IMG/VR virus record: IMGVR_UViG_3300033154_000392
Span: 1-22,734 of that record
Length of the DNA stretch: 22,734 nt
Source: a virus
Reading direction: 5' to 3' (one strand)
The first letter of the stretch is position 1, and every line of letters starts with the position of its first letter. Position numbers and translations under genes: made by a program. The notes below the pieces were generated by a model. It was not told the DNA's origin. It did no database searches and saw nothing but the letters and a program-made list of their open reading frames with translations. Below are positions 21,885 through 22,734 of the stretch, piece by piece.

Positions 21885-22676
21885 ATGAGTGGGATCATCC
21901 TGACGCCGAGGGAGATATCGAAGATGAGCCGGTCCGTCCGGCCTGCTGCCGAGGAGGGTTCGCAGGCCTGGGGCGCGGCTCGCGACGTTCTCGGCAAGGA
22001 CTGGGAGGTCTTCAAACTGGAGTCCGACACCGCGGCGCTCTGGGACTTCACCAGGGGCCGAGGCGACCCGCTGCTCGACCTGACAGGGAACGACAACGAC
22101 CTCACGGTGGTGGGCGGTCCGGTCAGACAGGCTGGAGGGCCGTTCGGTTGGAGATACGACCTCGACGGCTCTGGTGACGGTCTGTACGCGGCCAGTGACC
22201 CGGCGTCGCTGAAGATTGTCGGAGAGCTGACGGTCGAGGTCCTCTGTCAGTGGGACAGCGGGGACACGGGAGCGGTGATCAGCAAGCTCGATCACGACGG
22301 GACGAAGAGGTCGTGGAGTCTGCTGAGGCTGGACGCGTCCGATCTGGTGTGGCGCGTATCCTACGACGGGGACCTGGATGACGAGCTGGGGGTCGACGTG
22401 GCGGTGTCTCCGGACGTGACCGACCTGTATGTCGCCGCGATCTTCAAGCCAGGAACCTACACCCGGCTGTTCGTGAACGGCAACCTGGTCGCCGAGGAGA
22501 CGAGCGGCATCGGGGACGCCCTCTTCGACTCCACGGCCGACGTGTTGGTCGGCGGCGAGTGGTCCACGCCGCCGACGATGTCGGCCGGGATGGATGGCAA
22601 GGTCTACGCCGTCCGTATCACGCCGCGGGCCAAGGGGCCGGCCGAGATCTGGGAAGCCGGAGGGAGGCTGTTCTGA
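21885..22676 (+). CDS. LamG/concanavalin-like lectin tail protein
   Basis: The 263-aa product starts at ATG 21885 after GGGAGGACG. Residues about 1-45 (SGIILTPREISKMSRSVRPA) form a helical lead that may attach it to the tail. Residues about 50-263 have the LamG_3 pattern: ALWDFTRG..DPLLDLTGNDNDLTVVGGP, here cut to DPLLDLTGNDNDLTV; then ELTVEVLCQWDSGDTGAVISK, here cut to ELTVEVLCQWDSG; and the typical TRLFVNGNLVAE and GKVYAVRITPRA strands. Such folds bind glycans. It may be a second receptor-binding protein next to the preceding one. Stop and next start overlap as TGATG. Confidence 0.72.
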   Translation: MSGIILTPREISKMSRSVRPAAEEGSQAWGAARDVLGKDWEVFKLESDTAALWDFTRGRGDPLLDLTGNDNDLTVVGGPVRQAGGPFGWRYDLDGSGDGLYAASDPASLKIVGELTVEVLCQWDSGDTGAVISKLDHDGTKRSWSLLRLDASDLVWRVSYDGDLDDELGVDVAVSPDVTDLYVAAIFKPGTYTRLFVNGNLVAEETSGIGDALFDSTADVLVGGEWSTPPTMSAGMDGKVYAVRITPRAKGPAEIWEAGGRLF

Positions 22677-22734
22677 TGGGCCGCATCTACCTGCCGTTCG
22701 AGGATCCGAACCGACTCTTCGCGCCGACGTTCGC
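22676..22734 (+). CDS. Partial gene at right window edge
   Basis: ATG 22676 overlaps the preceding stop by one base and opens MGRIYLPFEDPNRLFAPT, running off the window. Only 19 codons are visible, so no function can be assigned. Its coupling to the lectin genes suggests another tail protein. Confidence 0.5.
   Translation, partial: MGRIYLPFEDPNRLFAPTF

Overview
The window is the packaging, head and tail region of a tailed bacteriophage or prophage with a long, apparently non-contractile tail (siphovirus-like). All supported genes lie on the + strand, are packed with overlapping stops and starts (ATGA, GTGA and TAATG junctions), and are mostly preceded by AGGAGG-type ribosome binding sites. 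The DNA is GC-rich, with many AGG arginine codons. The strong Shine-Dalgarno sites and a sigma70-like promoter (TTTACT-N17-TATGAT) point to a bacterial host, but nothing identifies the host. No integrase, repressor, lysis or replication gene is present, so lifestyle cannot be judged.

Layout. 1-430: 3' part of a small-terminase-like gene. 431-566: very AT-rich intergenic island with inverted repeats. 567-1283: a protein with two predicted helix-turn-helix regions and no assigned function. 1286-1446: five copies of an 11-bp iteron ending at the start of the large terminase. 1447-2901: large terminase. 2905-2933: internal promoter. 2955-8980: head module, with portal, an Rmf/CrpP-like small protein, a MuF-type minor head protein carrying an inserted GNAT-like domain, XkdF-like protease, scaffold, capsid cement protein and major capsid protein. 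8990-11706: a proline-rich linker protein, head-tail connectors, an enzyme-like DUF115/MptE-like protein, and neck and tail terminator proteins. 11716-15561: tail tube, two tail chaperone reading frames joined by a predicted -1 frameshift, and tape measure. 15563-20463: GTA/lambda-like tail tip, with distal tail, hub, NlpC/P60-like and J-like proteins. 20463-22734: a small Cys-rich basic protein, two lectin-like adhesins and the start of one more gene.

How the genes work together. The terminase packages DNA through the portal into a shell built by capsid protein on scaffold and matured by the protease. Connectors close the head. The tape measure, assisted by the G and G-T chaperones, sets the length of the tube. 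The tip complex and lectin-like proteins probably contact the host surface.

The most unusual points are: (i) the 34/34/23/34-bp iteron array beside terL; (ii) a cassette between portal and protease that combines an Rmf-like protein with a GNAT-like domain nested in the minor head protein; (iii) a complete frameshift signal, slippery GGGAAAC plus a hairpin whose loop holds the zero-frame stop; (iv) a 22-nt exact match, from memory, to the universal 16S rRNA 515-region inside a structural gene. All family assignments were made by eye from the translations, without database searches.
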